From Hormiphora californensis (taxonomy: Eukaryota; Ctenophora; Tentaculata; Cydippida; Pleurobrachiidae), in the NCBI GenBank assembly GCA_020137815.1, contig CM035352.1, forward strand, positions 1,838,529-1,902,528: a stretch of DNA of 64,000 nucleotides, read 5' to 3'. The notes beneath the pieces were generated by a model, which saw nothing but the letters and a program-made list of their open reading frames with translations, ran no database searches and was not told the origin of the DNA. Below, piece by piece: positions 29,014 to 40,107 of the stretch; positions within the stretch are counted from its first letter, which is position 1; each line of letters opens with the position of its first letter. Position numbers and translations under genes: made by a program.

Positions 29014-29231
29014 GTGGAAGCTCTTACGGTATTTCCCACGCCCCGTGGGAAAGTTTTTGACCGTGGGAAAGTTTTAATACCGTGGGAAAAGAGAGATACA
29101 TACAATAACGTTAAAAAAATAATTATTTTTTTAAGCTTATTGTATGTATCTCTCTTTTCCCACGGTTCGAAAATTTTCCCACGGTCAAAAACTTTCCCAC
29201 GGGGCGTGGGAAATACCGTAAGAGCTTCCAC
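29014..29231. mobile_element. hairpin MITE with TA target duplication
   Basis: Nearly perfect inverted repeat with ends GTGGAAGCTCTTACGGTATT, flanked by TA at 29012-29013 and 29232-29233. Arms carry three GTGGGAAA words each; the loop is AT-rich. Confidence 0.85.
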
Positions 29232-29795
29232 TAACGAGCAAAATTGAAAAATCAAATTTCAATTTCTTTTAAATTTTCCTTACAGTTCCGTAACAATATT
29301 TAATACACGCCAGGGCTGGCGTAACCGGGGAAGGGGGTGGGGACAAAGCCCCCCTGATATTCGTACAAGGGTGCGGGGGCTGCAGCTGAGATTTCGGCCA
29401 AAATGAGCTCAAAACACTGACATTTTCGCTCAAAACTTCAAAATTTTCCGGGCTTCGCTATGATCGCTTCGCCTGAATTTAAAAATGATACGAAAACATG
29501 GAATTTTTGGCCAAAAAAATCTAAACTAAGTTTTATCGAAAGTATGGAATTTTACCAGAAGTATGGAATTTGTCCTGAAGAATTCCGCCACCCCTGATAC
29601 AAGCCCCTAGTCCTCCTCATTCTGCGGCTCAACAAGGCCGTAAATAGTGACTTACTTCTAATAAAAGTCCTCATTCGACTGTTGCACGTAATATTGTTTG
29701 CTGGATTTGACTTTGGACCTACCCCCAAGACCCAAATCATCTAATTTCTGAGAATAACACTTGTTACTAAATAGTACTGCAGCACCGTTAAAGAT
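29232..29795. other. intergenic, no gene recognised
   Basis: Contains a GGGGGTGGGGACAAAGCCCCCC inverted patch near 29333 and mixed sequence. The promoter and 5' end of the next gene should lie here. No TATA box or initiator can be assigned with confidence. Confidence 0.4.
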
Positions 29796-31299
29796 ATGGT
29801 TAAGGTTGGTGCTGTTGTAGCCTTGGGATTCGGTCTCCTTGCTGGTATTATCACCATGAGGGCGTTTCTCTTTCCTGATTTCCAGCACAAGGTGGTCCCG
29901 TGCTCCCCAGAAGAGGGGAATGAATTCATAACTCTCACAGATGATATCCTGTCCCGATTTCAGCAGGCAATTCGTATCCAAAGTATTTCCTACTCTGTAC
30001 ATGATACCAATACAACTGCATTACAAATGATGCTCGATCACATCCGTGGAAGTTATCCTAAGATCCACAGCTCCCCTCACGTTACCCGTGAACTGTTTAA
30101 CTTTAGCAGTTTGTACATTGTACAAGGTTCTGATGCCTCTGTGAAACCAGTTTTGCTCACGGGACATATTGATGTTGTTCCTGCTGAACTTGAAAAGTGG
30201 TCCTTTTCACCGTTTTCAGGAGCAGTTGACGGCGGCCTGATATTCGGTAGAGGAACGCTTGATAATAAAAACACTGTTTTTGGGCTCCTTGAAGCACTTG
30301 AATTCATGCTTGCAAAGGGTATCCAGCCAAAGCGAACGATTTACATTGCCATTGGACACGATGAGGAGGTGATGGGTTTGTACGGTGCTGTCGTTATTAC
30401 AGAGGAACTGAAGAGGAGGGGTGTCCGATTTGCATTCATGATGGATGAGGGATGTCCCGTGCTGAAGGAGGGCTCATTCCCAGGGATACCATGGTCCCGT
30501 GGGTCTTGTGGGCACGGCAGAGAAAGGGTTTGCTACTCTCCGGTTAAAGTTGGAGCATCCTGGAGGTCACGCCTCTGCACCACCCAGAACAGGTGGAGGT
30601 ATCGTGCAGCTGAGTGAGGCAATTGTGAAACTCAACAACAACCCCATATCGACAAGTTTTGGCGGGGGTATTGAGGTGGCAATGTTTGAACACGCTGCAG
30701 TGTCCTCAGCCTGGTGGATGAGAGTGCTGAGTAGCAACCTGTGGCTCTTCTCTCCTCTCATCTCCGCAATCATGTCCATCAAAGACTCAACTCGAGCACA
30801 GATATCCACGACAATGGCTTTTACTCAGATTTCTGGGGGCGTCAAGGATAATGTCCTCCCTAACTCGGCGAGTGTGACAATTAACACACGACTTCTCCCT
30901 GGACACACCATAGAAACCGTTACCAATCACATCCGCAAGGTTATTAACGACCCTTCCTTCGAAATAGAGGTCCTATATGAAAATAACCCCTCCCCCATTT
31001 CCTCCACCTCCTCCGAGGGTTACAACGTTATCCACCACACAATTAAACAGATCTTCCCGGATGCCATTGTCATCCCTGGAATTCTAATCGGGGGCACGGA
31101 TAGTAAATGGTATGGTGAGCTGTGCGATGATGTCTATAGATTCGCACCCTCGTACCTTGGAACGGAAGACATAAAAATGTTTCATGGACACGATGAGGTG
31201 ATCACGGTGAAAAACTACGAGCAAACCATCAACTTCTTCTATCATCTCCTCAGGAATTTGGAGAAATCGTTTGAAGTTACAATTAAAGATGAACTTTAA
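29796..31299 (+). CDS. PM20D1: PM20D1-like M20 peptidase (N-acyl amino acid amidase), one frameshift
   Basis: The first frame runs from 29796 and breaks near 30490; the rest continues in the next frame to 31299, about 500 residues in all. An N-terminal hydrophobic segment (VGAVVALGFGLLAGIIT) is a signal anchor. Metal-site motifs of the M20 family are present: TGHIDVVPA (H-x-D), GRGTLDNKN (bridging Asp), GHDEEVMG (catalytic Glu pair), MDEG and a late HGHDE histidine. HPGGHASAPP lies in the dimerisation-domain boundary region. In animals PM20D1 makes and hydrolyses N-acyl amino acids outside the cell; that role here is by homology. The extra base lies where conserved GPVGLVGTAEKGF should follow FPGI. 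No intron is visible, unlike DHRS1 next door. It is either a single-exon gene with an assembly error or a recent pseudogene. Confidence 0.85.
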
Positions 31300-31507
31300 T
31301 TATGTCAGAACTTGAAACAGACTCTGTCAGAACCTTATTTTGCATCAAAAAGGGACAAGTTATAACAGTTTACTATTTTATCAGTGTTTTTAGTGTTGAT
31401 TGTGCTGCTAGCTGGAAAAATTTATACTGAATTTTACAAAATTAGTGTTTCACCTTTTTCTCACACACCCATCTAATCTATCTCTTTGTTTTCTATATGT
31501 ATTAGCC

Positions 31508-34500
31508 ATGTCTCTGGTTAATAAAGTTTGTCTGGTGACAGGTGCCTCCCGAGGTATCGGTCGAGGAATTGCCCTTGCTCTAGGGAGTCAGGGTGCCACG
31601 GTCTACATTACTGGCCGGACACTTGATCTCACTTCAGGCAAACCAGGTACGGTACAAGATATCCTTTCCACCCCCTTTCCACCCCTTCTTCTTCTTCTTA
31701 ATCCCCGTTCCCTGTTAGAGACGGTACAATTAATGAAATGCGTATTAAAATTAGTTTTAGAAAATACTGAATCTTAATTTCACCAGGTTCCCTTTCTGTC
31801 ACCGCCCACGAGGTCTCGGAGAGGGGAGGCAATGCAATTCCGGTTCAGTGTGATCACGATTCTGATCAGCAGATTCAACTTCTGTTTGATCAAATTGAAC
31901 GGGATCACGGCAGGATAGATCTTCTTGTCAATAATGCTTTTAAAGGTACAACAAGATCATTTCTCATATAATATCATTTCTTGCCTCAATAAGGGGAAAC
32001 TCTAACTGAATGGCATCCCATTAATGGGATCCCATCAACAGTAAAACTCTAACTGATAATGAACCACAGTGATGGTTCTTTCTCTGTATTCTCTCTGTAG
32101 GCAGTACATCTATGTACTGCCTACAGAGAGAATACAGAGAAAGAACTATAGGGCATGCCCGGGCACGGGCGCGCACACAGAGAGAATACAGAGAAAGAAC
32201 CATCACTGTGGTCCATTATCAGTTAGAGTTTTACTGTTGATGGGATCCCATTAATGGGATGCCATTCAGTTAGAGTTTCCCCTAACTGACTTACTTTGAC
32301 TTACTTACTTTGACTCAATAACTGACTTACTTTGGCTTACTTTGTTATCAAATGCGTCCAAAATACTGTTTTATTATTTCGTTGTTATCAAATCCTCTTG
32401 ACAGGTGTAAAAACTATCACGGCCAATACCACGATTCCATTCTGGGAACAGGAAATGAATTCCTGGGACGATGTGATGAATGTGGGCTTGAGGTGTCACT
32501 TTGTAGCCAGCCAGAGGGCAGCTAAACTGATGGTCAAGGAGAAGAGTGGGCTTATTGTTAACATCTCATCAGCTGGTGCTCTGTTCAGCTTCTTTACTGC
32601 TCCTTATGGGATCGGGAAAGCAGCGGTAAGTTGGTATTTTCTAGTGGGGTGAGAGGGTGAGCAATACCCTTATGCTTAGCACGATTAGAAGTTTAATATA
32701 GACTACTAGGTAGCACAGCGCCAATGTATCACATTCAATTGTCAACTCACCCTCTATCTATAACACAGGTGGACAAGATGTCTGAGATGTGTGGGAAGGA
32801 GTTGGGAAAACACGGCGTCACCATGCTCTCCTTGTGGCCTGGACTGGTGCAAACTGAACACATCATGGAGATGAAAGAGGGGATTGAAAAGGCTAAAGTG
32901 GTAGGTCTTTTGTTATCTCTCAATTCCTCGACCTTCAGATCTATGCAATGCATACTATGCAGTATGCATCACTTGAGTTGCTGAAACTTTCACACGCTGG
33001 TAAAAGATAATCACGTTCAAGTCCCAATCTCAGAACGGTATAAAAATGGACGTGTCAAAGGGAGAGACAGTTGAGTACGCGGGTCGGGCTATCGTAGCAC
33101 TCATGAACGGTACGTGATAGACAAATCTTGTGATATTATATGTTCTAACTCAGTGAGACATGCCCCTACCCGGCTCGAACAATTCAATACGGAACGTAAT
33201 AAATTCCGATTTTGTGTTATCTGGTTGTATGCATCTCGTGTTCTAACCTGTGAAATTTAGGGTGAACTTCCCTTGCTTGCTAGAAGTGCTTCTTCTGTGG
33301 AAGAAATGGCATGATACAAAGAGAGAGGGAGAGAGAGAGAGGAAGAGAGAAGGAGAGAAAGGGGGAGAGACAGAGAGAAAGAGAGAAGGAGACAGAGAGA
33401 CAGATAAGAACTTATCCAATTATATAATTACTTGCATGTTGCCCCCAGTATCATCAGCCCTAGCTATACCCACCTATCAGATAAGAATCTAAAGGCCAAG
33501 AACGGTAAAACTGTTACCACGGGTGATCTAGGATACGAGCTGGGATTCACTGATGTCGATGGTAGGAATCCGACCAATCTTTATTCAAACTACTACACAA
33601 TTTACAATGTTCAACTAGCCATCTTTGGTCACTACAATCTCTCCATTGTACTGTGTAGGATTTTATTATGCCTATAAGTTGTACCTGAAAACTTATAACA
33701 CGAGACCGAAGGTCGAGTGTTATAAGTGCAACAATAATGATCCGAGACCACAGGTCGAGGCAGATTCTTGTACTTTAGTGCACGAGCCTGCGAGTGCCAC
33801 TAAGTGTAACTACCTCACGAGCCTGCGAGTGATGTAGTTTTACTTTTTGACCGAGCCTGCGAGGTCTAAAAGTGTAAGAATCTGGGACATTATTGTTGAC
33901 GTCAGGTACAACGAAAATATGCATAATAAAATTGCATTGTAAAATTTTTAAAACAAGAGTGAGAGACACTTTAGGGCGTAACAATAGAGCGAATTCATGA
34001 TATGGTAGCAGGCAGAGAATAGAGATATCAGTATAAGATAAGATAACGCCTGAGATAGGTAAAGAGAGTGAGAGATTACTAATTAGTGAGAGTGAGAGAG
34101 ATAAAGAATGTGTGGGACGTGGTATGGGTCCGGGAGTTCGTAACTGTTATCTTGATCTCGGTGCTGCAACGGCTTGACAGTGTGAGAGAAGAAAGAGAGA
34201 GAGGGAGAGAGTTCGTACACGCTTATCTTTCCAACGGTTTTTAAGTGTGACAGAAACAGTGGAGTATGGAGTTCGAAGTGCAGCAGTGTTATAAGTTTTC
34301 ATGTATCACTGGGGGGTGTTATAAGTGAAAACTTATAACACTGGGGGGTGTTATAAGTGAAAACTTATAACACTGGGCAGTGTTATAAGTTGTACAAGCA
34401 GTGCTACCTAAAGAATTATATTATATCTCAAAATTTTACAATGTACACTGTACAATGTACTCAGTACTCAGGACTTTTAGTCACTACTCAGTAAATTGTA

Positions 34501-34691
34501 CTGTGTACTCATTTGTCAGTCCAATCATGTACTCAGAACAATTCCACTTATTTCCAGGCAGGGAACACGCCCCAATGAGAAGTATCCGTGGACTGGTATC
34601 TTACAGGTCACCCTGGTTGGCAAGTTGGATCCCATCTTTCATTAGGATCCCTTGGAGTATCATTGTCAGCAAGTTCCATCATTACTACTAG
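31508..34691 (+). CDS. DHRS1: short-chain dehydrogenase DHRS1
   Basis: Seven exons join in frame to 313 residues, the length of vertebrate DHRS1: 31508-31646, 31787-31945, 32405-32625, 32769-32900, 33034-33109, 33481-33561 and 34558-34691. All have GT/AG borders. The cofactor motif TGASRGIG is at residues 11-18, LLVNNAFK follows, and the active site is NISSAG with YGIGK (S, Y-x-x-x-K). The C-terminus has the family's conserved DLGYELGFTDVDG and a final hydrophobic segment (SWIPSFIRIPWSIIVSKF) typical of this ER-associated NAD(P)H-dependent reductase of steroids and carbonyls. Intron 2 holds a MITE, intron 5 a GA-rich tract, and intron 6 a 790 bp composite element. No coding damage is seen. 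Family assignment is firm; substrate is inferred. Confidence 0.93.
31993..32282. mobile_element. MITE in DHRS1 intron 2, TAA target duplication
   Basis: Ends GGGGAAACTCTAACTGAATG and inverse, flanked by TAA at 31990-31992 and 32283-32285. A 3 bp T-A-A duplication suits PIF/Harbinger-type MITEs. Inner palindromes include GGGATCCCATTAATGGGAT-like words. Confidence 0.8.
33318..33412. repeat. GA-rich simple repeat in DHRS1 intron 5
   Basis: Impure (GA)n with GGGAGA and GAAAG interruptions. Confidence 0.85.
33654..34443. mobile_element. composite inverted-repeat element, copy 2 (DHRS1 intron 6)
   Basis: Closely matches 10047-10803 across its length, with small insertions such as GTGGTATGGGTC near 34120. 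Here it sits harmlessly in an intron, whereas copy 1 breaks a reading frame. Confidence 0.85.
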
Positions 34692-35242
34692 ATATGAACT
34701 GTCATGGTCCTAGGTGTGTCCTCATGGATTCCAGGACACACCTATATGAAGTAGGATCGGCCGGTGTGTCAACAACCTCTTCCAGTTGGCTAATAGGACG
34801 GTGTTACAACAACGAGTTTGTAGGACGGTGCATCGGTGTTTCTACTTGGCATCCCATTGCACAGCGGCGAACCAGAAGTTTGTATTGGGTTTCCACTTTA
34901 CCAAATAATTTTCGGACTATTTTTAATAATTGAATTAAGGTTTTCATCCTAAATATTTTGTAGATTTTAGCTTTGGTTGATTTCTTTTATAATTTACAGA
35001 CTCAAATAATTTATAGATTGATAACTGTGTTTACTATTCCCGCCCCTGACTTATTATAAGGTCCATTGATTTAGGTCCTGGACGTCTGCACATTGCCTAA
35101 CAATCTCCCTCCCTTTTACACCCTGGGTGTAATATCCCCTCTTCTGCTCTCCCTGGTCGCACCTTAACAACAACCTCCTTCCCTTTTACCCCCTGGTCGC
35201 ACCTTAACAACAATCTCCCTCCCATTTAGCCCCACTGTTGCC
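34692..35242. other. spacer between DHRS1 and the TMEM229-like gene
   Basis: Only about 550 bases, both genes on the same strand. From 35090 the sequence repeats AACAATCTCCCTCCCTTTTA-like pyrimidine words (about three copies), ending in an acceptor-like CATTTAG at 35230 just before the next ATG. This may be the end of a 5' untranslated intron. Confidence 0.5.
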
Positions 35243-35719
35243 ATGACAACCCCTCTCCCAGCCGTCGCCCGATTCTGGGTATACGCCCTACAAGGCATAA
35301 TGTATGAGCTTTGTTTCACGGCCCTGTGGAACTACTCCACAACCCCGGACCTCCGTCTCATGGGTGAGAGCTCCATCTGGTCGATCTGGGTGTACGGTGT
35401 CGGCGGGTTGGTGTACGAGCTTTGTGTGTGGCGGAATGGACTTCGCCATTATAATGCCCTGTTCCGGATCGTTGTCTCTGTTTTCTACACCTACCTCTGG
35501 GAGTATGGGAACGGGGCGGTGTTGAGGATGTTTGGAGCATGTCCCTGGGATTATACTGAACGAAAATGGAATATCCATGGTCTCATCACCTTTCAGTACG
35601 CTCCTGCGTGGGTGTTTGCTGGGATCCTCCATGAGAAAATGATGGAGGTTCTGGAGGGAGTTGAGTGGGGCAAAAAGGAGGATGTGAAGAATGGTGGAGT
35701 GGCTACAAAAGTTGAATAG
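35243..35719 (+). CDS. TMEM229-family multi-pass membrane protein
   Basis: 158 residues in one exon. The frame carries the features of TMEM229A/B: an N-terminal span (FWVYALQGIMYELCFTALWN), GVGGLVYELC, FRIVVSVFYTYLWEYGNG, then CPWDYTERKWNIHGLITFQY and a final span (APAWVFAGILHEKMM). Length is close to vertebrate TMEM229B. Repeated YELC and W-E-Y-G motifs match the putative ABC-transporter-like or ceramide-synthase-like helix hairpins described for the family; molecular function is not settled. An acceptor-like site lies 12 bases before the ATG, so a 5' non-coding exon is possible. Confidence 0.88.
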   Translation: MTTPLPAVARFWVYALQGIMYELCFTALWNYSTTPDLRLMGESSIWSIWVYGVGGLVYELCVWRNGLRHYNALFRIVVSVFYTYLWEYGNGAVLRMFGACPWDYTERKWNIHGLITFQYAPAWVFAGILHEKMMEVLEGVEWGKKEDVKNGGVATKVE

Positions 35720-36599
35720 GAAGTGATTTGCTACTACCTCTCCTGATGTCCCTATGATACTTAGATCAGGGTGGAAACCAAATGAAAGGCCAGCTGGCAG
35801 CTGCGATAGCTTGGCGTTGAGTGATTAAATCCAATGGGTGTTTTATGCCTTCCATTTATAATGGCATTATATGGGGATACATATATCCGTAGGTCCCTAT
35901 TTATGACAACAGGTCCCTATTTATGACATCAGCTATAACACTTGAGTATTTGTGATGCTACCCAAAACAGCTACTAAGTATTTATCAAATGATATTGAAT
36001 TGCAATGAATCGGCGAAGCCGGTTACTTAATTTAAAGTCTTTTGTCTTTATTCCGATGTGAGTGAATTGTCGACGGACGTTATTGTTTTCACAGTAGTAT
36101 TGAGAGATATTGAGCGCTGATGGTGAAACCAGGTACATTAGGTTTAGTTATTCGGTTACCCTATCATAATCAGCTTAGTTAACAACTCGAAGGTTTTGTG
36201 CCGATATGGTTCACCAGCAGTGCAAGACAGATTGGCAAGATTATATGTATAAGTAGAGATCTTTATTTGTTGAGAGTATCGAGTTCCGAGCACGTTTTAT
36301 TAATTTGATTTCGTTTCACTATATGTTTGTATTTGGAGGTCTCGTGTGTGTGTATTTGTTTCTATCCCGCTGTGAAGTTTTCACATTAATTATTTTGGCC
36401 ACTAGTGTGGTGGCTATCATCAATTGTTATTAATATATCAAGACTGTATTATTTATCACGCATAAGCTATAAATTTATAAATTTATCATTAACACCGTCT
36501 TTTAATTCATGCCGTAATACCCGGTCGCACTCCCTAAACTGTCCTCAATTCCCACAACACTAATATGCCTCCCCTCTATTTAGGACCCACAGCAGTAAC
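35720..36599. other. spacer before the AP-3 beta gene, no gene recognised
   Basis: AT-rich unique sequence. The word GGTCCCTATTTATGACA is doubled at about 35892-35930. Acceptor-like CTATTTAG occurs at 36580, shortly before the next start codon. Confidence 0.4.
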
Positions 36600-38999
36600 A
36601 TGGCGGGTATGGGGGTATTCGTGGCGTCTAACTACGCCAACCCAAATGACAACAACAACAATAACCAACAAATGCCAACCGGATCAGGTGCAAACCCCGG
36701 TTTTATCCCCTCAAACCTGTTCTTCAAAGGTCACCAAACGCTCAAGGAGCAGCTCCAGAGTATGAAGGAGAAAGAGGTACTGGAGGCAATGCGGAAGATT
36801 GTGGAAATGTTGGCTAAAGGCCAAGATGTCTCCGATCTGTTTCCTGATGTTGTCAAGGCGGTTGTGAGTAAAAGCACCGAGGTTAAAAAGCTGGTTTACA
36901 TGTACTTGGTGCGGTATGCGGAGGAGCAGCAAGATTTGGCACTCCTCTCAATATCTACCTTCCAGAAAGGTCTGAAGGACCCGAACCAGCTGATTCGGGC
37001 AAGTGCCCTGCGAGTGTTGAGCAGCATTCGTGTGCAAATGATCGTCCCGATCATGATGTTGGCCATCAAAGATTCTGTGTCTGACCTGAGTCCCTACGTT
37101 CGGAAAACAGCAGCTCACGCTATCCCAAAGTTGTACAGTCTGGATCCTGAACAGAGGGACCAGCTGGTTGATGTGGTTGAGAAACTTCTCCAGGATCGGA
37201 CAACCCTGGTGGCGGGGAGTGCGGTAATGGCATTCGAGCAACTTTGCCCCGAACGGATCGATCTGATCCATAAGAATTACAGGCGGTTGTGTGCCATTGT
37301 CGCGGACATCGACGAGTGGGGCCAGTGCGCTGTCATCACCATGCTGACTCGCTACGCTCGGACTCAGTTCGTGGACCCTAACAAGAAAAGCGAGGAGAAA
37401 AAGGAGGGAGATTCGGAGGAGAGTAGCTCGGAGGAAGAAGACAGTGAAGAAGATTTCATGAACACACTCCGAACTGGACCTGTAGATATGGTTGATCCTG
37501 ATCTCCGATTACTCCTCCAGGCTTGTCGCCCTCTTCTACAAAGCAGGAACTCTGCTGTGGTAATGCAGGTGGCTCAGATGTTCTACCATTGTGCCCCAGA
37601 GAGCGAGATAATCCACGTGGTCAAGGCCCTGATCCGACTTCTCAAGGGTAAAAGAGAGGCCCAGCTGATCGTGCTGACTAACATCACCACAATGTCAGCC
37701 AGACACAGGAACCTCTTTGACCAGCACATGAAATCATTCTTTGTCAACGCATCCGATCCCACCCAGATCCGGTTATTGAAGTTGGAGATTCTCACTAACA
37801 TTGCAACTGAGTCCAACATAGGGGTACTGCTTAGGGAGTTCCAAACCTACGTGTACTCCAGCGATAAGGAGTTCGCTGCGGCTACTGTCCATGCCATTGG
37901 GAGGTGTGCAGCTGAGATAAAAGAGATAACAGATGTGTGTCTTCATGGTCTGATGAACCTCATCAGCACTAAGGATGACACAGTTGTGGGTGAGAGTGTG
38001 ATTGTCATCAAGAAGCTTCTTCAGATGCAGAACTCTGATAAATCGTCCATCATCAAAAGAATGACCCGCCTGCTTGGATCTGTGACTGTACCCCTTGCCA
38101 GGGCTTCAATCCTCTGGCTGGTTGGGGAGTATGTCGAGAAAGTACCCAAGTTGGCCCCTGATGTCCTACGTAAAATGGCAAAATCCTTCCCGAATGAGGA
38201 AGACATTGTGAAGTTACAAGTGCTAAACCTGGCCGCCAAAGCGTGGATTGTAAACAACAAGAAAATCACCCTTCTTGTTCCCTACATCCTCGCCCAGGCC
38301 AAGTACGATCTCAACTACGATATTCGTGATAGAGAGCGGTTCATTCGAAAGGTACTGTGCCCCAACTCGGAAACCCCCTCACCCCTTGAGAAGTACGCCA
38401 AGAAGTTCTTCATGACATCCAAGCCACCCCCGAACCTGAGGAGCAGTTTCAAGAACCGAGACGAGTACCAACTTGGAAGTCTATCACATATGCTGAACAG
38501 CACTATCATGGGATACCAGGCCCTTCCAATCTTCCCCGATGTGCCCTCTGATAGTACCCTGAGGGACGTTGTGGATACCTCCTGGGCAGCTCCGGCGACC
38601 CCCGAACAGGGGCTTCTCCGTGGACCACCCAACAAGGGACGTGGCTTCTACTCAGAGTCGGAGGGAGAGGAAAGTAGTGAGGAAGATAGCGAGGAAGAGG
38701 AGAGTGATAGTGACGAGGAATCGGATGAGGAATCGGACGAAGATGAGTCTGAAGATGAGTCTGAAGATGAAGAGAATGACGAGGAGGAGTCTTCTGAGGA
38801 GGAGTCGGATTCTTCTGAAGAGGTAGAGTCGAGTGAGGAGGAGTCTAGTAGTGAAGAAGAGGCACCTCCTCCTCCAAAATCGTCCAAGAAGAAGACCGCT
38901 CCAAATAAAACGGAGACACTCCTAGATTTTGGTGATCCTGTTGTGTCGGATACTCCACCGGTGATCACAGCGGTGCAGCAGCAGTCTAACATTGGATGA
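36600..38999 (+). CDS. AP3B1: AP-3 complex subunit beta, N-terminal adaptin trunk and hinge
   Basis: 799 residues without introns. A poly-Asn N-terminus precedes the conserved trunk beginning LKEQLQSMKEKEVLEAMRKI. Helical repeats of the adaptin N domain follow (EVKKLVYMYLVRYAEEQQDL; IRASALRVLSSIRVQMIVPI; SPYVRKTAAHAIPKLYSLD; LARASILWLVGEYVEKVPK). An acidic serine insert at about 265-285 and a long E/S/D hinge near 685-760 are hallmarks of AP-3 beta. AP-3 sorts cargo from endosomes to lysosome-related organelles. The stop at 38999 is premature: the expected next sequence lies directly beyond it, one base out of frame. Lack of introns over 2.4 kb is unusual beside the split genes around it and may mean a retrocopy. 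AP3B1 and AP3B2 cannot be told apart here. Confidence 0.92.
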   Translation: MAGMGVFVASNYANPNDNNNNNQQMPTGSGANPGFIPSNLFFKGHQTLKEQLQSMKEKEVLEAMRKIVEMLAKGQDVSDLFPDVVKAVVSKSTEVKKLVYMYLVRYAEEQQDLALLSISTFQKGLKDPNQLIRASALRVLSSIRVQMIVPIMMLAIKDSVSDLSPYVRKTAAHAIPKLYSLDPEQRDQLVDVVEKLLQDRTTLVAGSAVMAFEQLCPERIDLIHKNYRRLCAIVADIDEWGQCAVITMLTRYARTQFVDPNKKSEEKKEGDSEESSSEEEDSEEDFMNTLRTGPVDMVDPDLRLLLQACRPLLQSRNSAVVMQVAQMFYHCAPESEIIHVVKALIRLLKGKREAQLIVLTNITTMSARHRNLFDQHMKSFFVNASDPTQIRLLKLEILTNIATESNIGVLLREFQTYVYSSDKEFAAATVHAIGRCAAEIKEITDVCLHGLMNLISTKDDTVVGESVIVIKKLLQMQNSDKSSIIKRMTRLLGSVTVPLARASILWLVGEYVEKVPKLAPDVLRKMAKSFPNEEDIVKLQVLNLAAKAWIVNNKKITLLVPYILAQAKYDLNYDIRDRERFIRKVLCPNSETPSPLEKYAKKFFMTSKPPPNLRSSFKNRDEYQLGSLSHMLNSTIMGYQALPIFPDVPSDSTLRDVVDTSWAAPATPEQGLLRGPPNKGRGFYSESEGEESSEEDSEEEESDSDEESDEESDEDESEDESEDEENDEEESSEEESDSSEEVESSEEESSSEEEAPPPPKSSKKKTAPNKTETLLDFGDPVVSDTPPVITAVQQQSNIG

Positions 39000-39780
39000 G
39001 TTGCTAGGAGGTGACCTTGGTGGTCTATCTCTTGGTGGTGAAACCCTCTCCACCTCTCCAGGTGGGGGAGGTGCTAACTACAACTCTCTGGAGGGGACTC
39101 TCCCGGCCTTCCCACGAGTTACTTCACCGATTATCCGGGGGAGGCCTCAGCATTGACTTATTCCTTCCCCCGAACTGAGAGCGGGGAAGGAGGTTCCGTT
39201 CCCATTTCCCTGACCTTTAATAACACCTACTGATCAGGATATTACGGATGTTAGAATTGAGGATCTAGACGGGAAGGGCAGTGTTACTATGGATGATTGG
39301 ATTGGAATTCCGGTGATTCCTTCTGGCCAGACAAGCCAAACATGCCTTTACATTAACTTTAACGACACCCTTCAACCAGCCAAGTTTACTAATTAGCTGC
39401 AACAAGGGGAGGTACCCGGTTATAATCCAGCCTCCTGTCGGGGAGCTTCTCTGTTCCCCCAAGTGCTCGTAGAATCAGAGTTTGATGAGCTAAGGGGCAA
39501 GTTGTCCGGCATGCACGAGACCTCCGGGGAGTGTGATAGTGGCGGGAAGAGCGCTTCGGAGATTTCCCAGCTTGTCTCATCCAGGATATCGTCATCTTTG
39601 TGTTTCTGTGGTGACCCTAACTCTCTAAAGTTTGGTTCTAAGACCGTGGCTACTGAGAAGATGTTGCTGGTTTCACTGGATGTTGGTGAGGATGGGAAGG
39701 TGAAGGTTATTGTTAACAGTGAGGCAGTAGTTCTTGGCTCCATGATTTTGAAGGATTTGGTTAAAGGAATTGGAAAGTAG
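38980..39780 (+). pseudogene. AP3B1: AP-3 beta C-terminal region, broken by several frameshifts
   Basis: Across frames the conserved ear region can be followed: LDELLGGDLGGLSLGGET, then SFPRTESGEGGSVPISLTF, DITDVRIEDLDGKGSVTM, NFNDTLQPAKF, YPVIIQPPVGELL. The last part is an undamaged frame, 39466-39780 (LVESEFDELRGKLSGMHE to LVKGIGK). About five register changes occur between 38980 and 39470, and none in the 2.4 kb before. This is the real C-terminus of the gene, and either it has decayed or this 500 bp is poorly assembled. Spacing of the pieces matches the intact protein, so no large deletion is involved. Confidence 0.8.
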
Positions 39781-40107
39781 AAATTTGTTTTGGCCTGGCG
39801 CCAAGTGCTATAATAATGTGATTTGTGACGTATATCTTATTTTTGAAAGAGACTGCTTTGTCTGTAATTGTACGCCCAAGTTTTAAATTTAAAGACCCGG
39901 GGGAATTATGAAATGTTTTTGTTCTTTACAACTAATTGACTCTATATTAGCTTCTTTAAATGTGAATGTAACGATGAGAATATTCTGTGTTTCATTCTAT
40001 CCCCGTTGTAATGCCAAATTCTGATCCCCTCTCCCTCTCTCTCTCCCTGCCGCTGTCTCCCCTCTCCCTCCCTCTCTCAACCCTATCCCCCTTCTCCCTC
40101 TAGCACC
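39781..40107. other. spacer, no gene recognised
   Basis: AT-rich, then a CT-rich leader (40025-40100) directly before the next start codon. An AP3B polyadenylation signal could not be fixed. Confidence 0.4.

Noticed and set aside
28828-29247. 139- and 100-residue frames
   Set aside because: They cross the hairpin MITE at 29014-29231; mirror frames occur on both strands.
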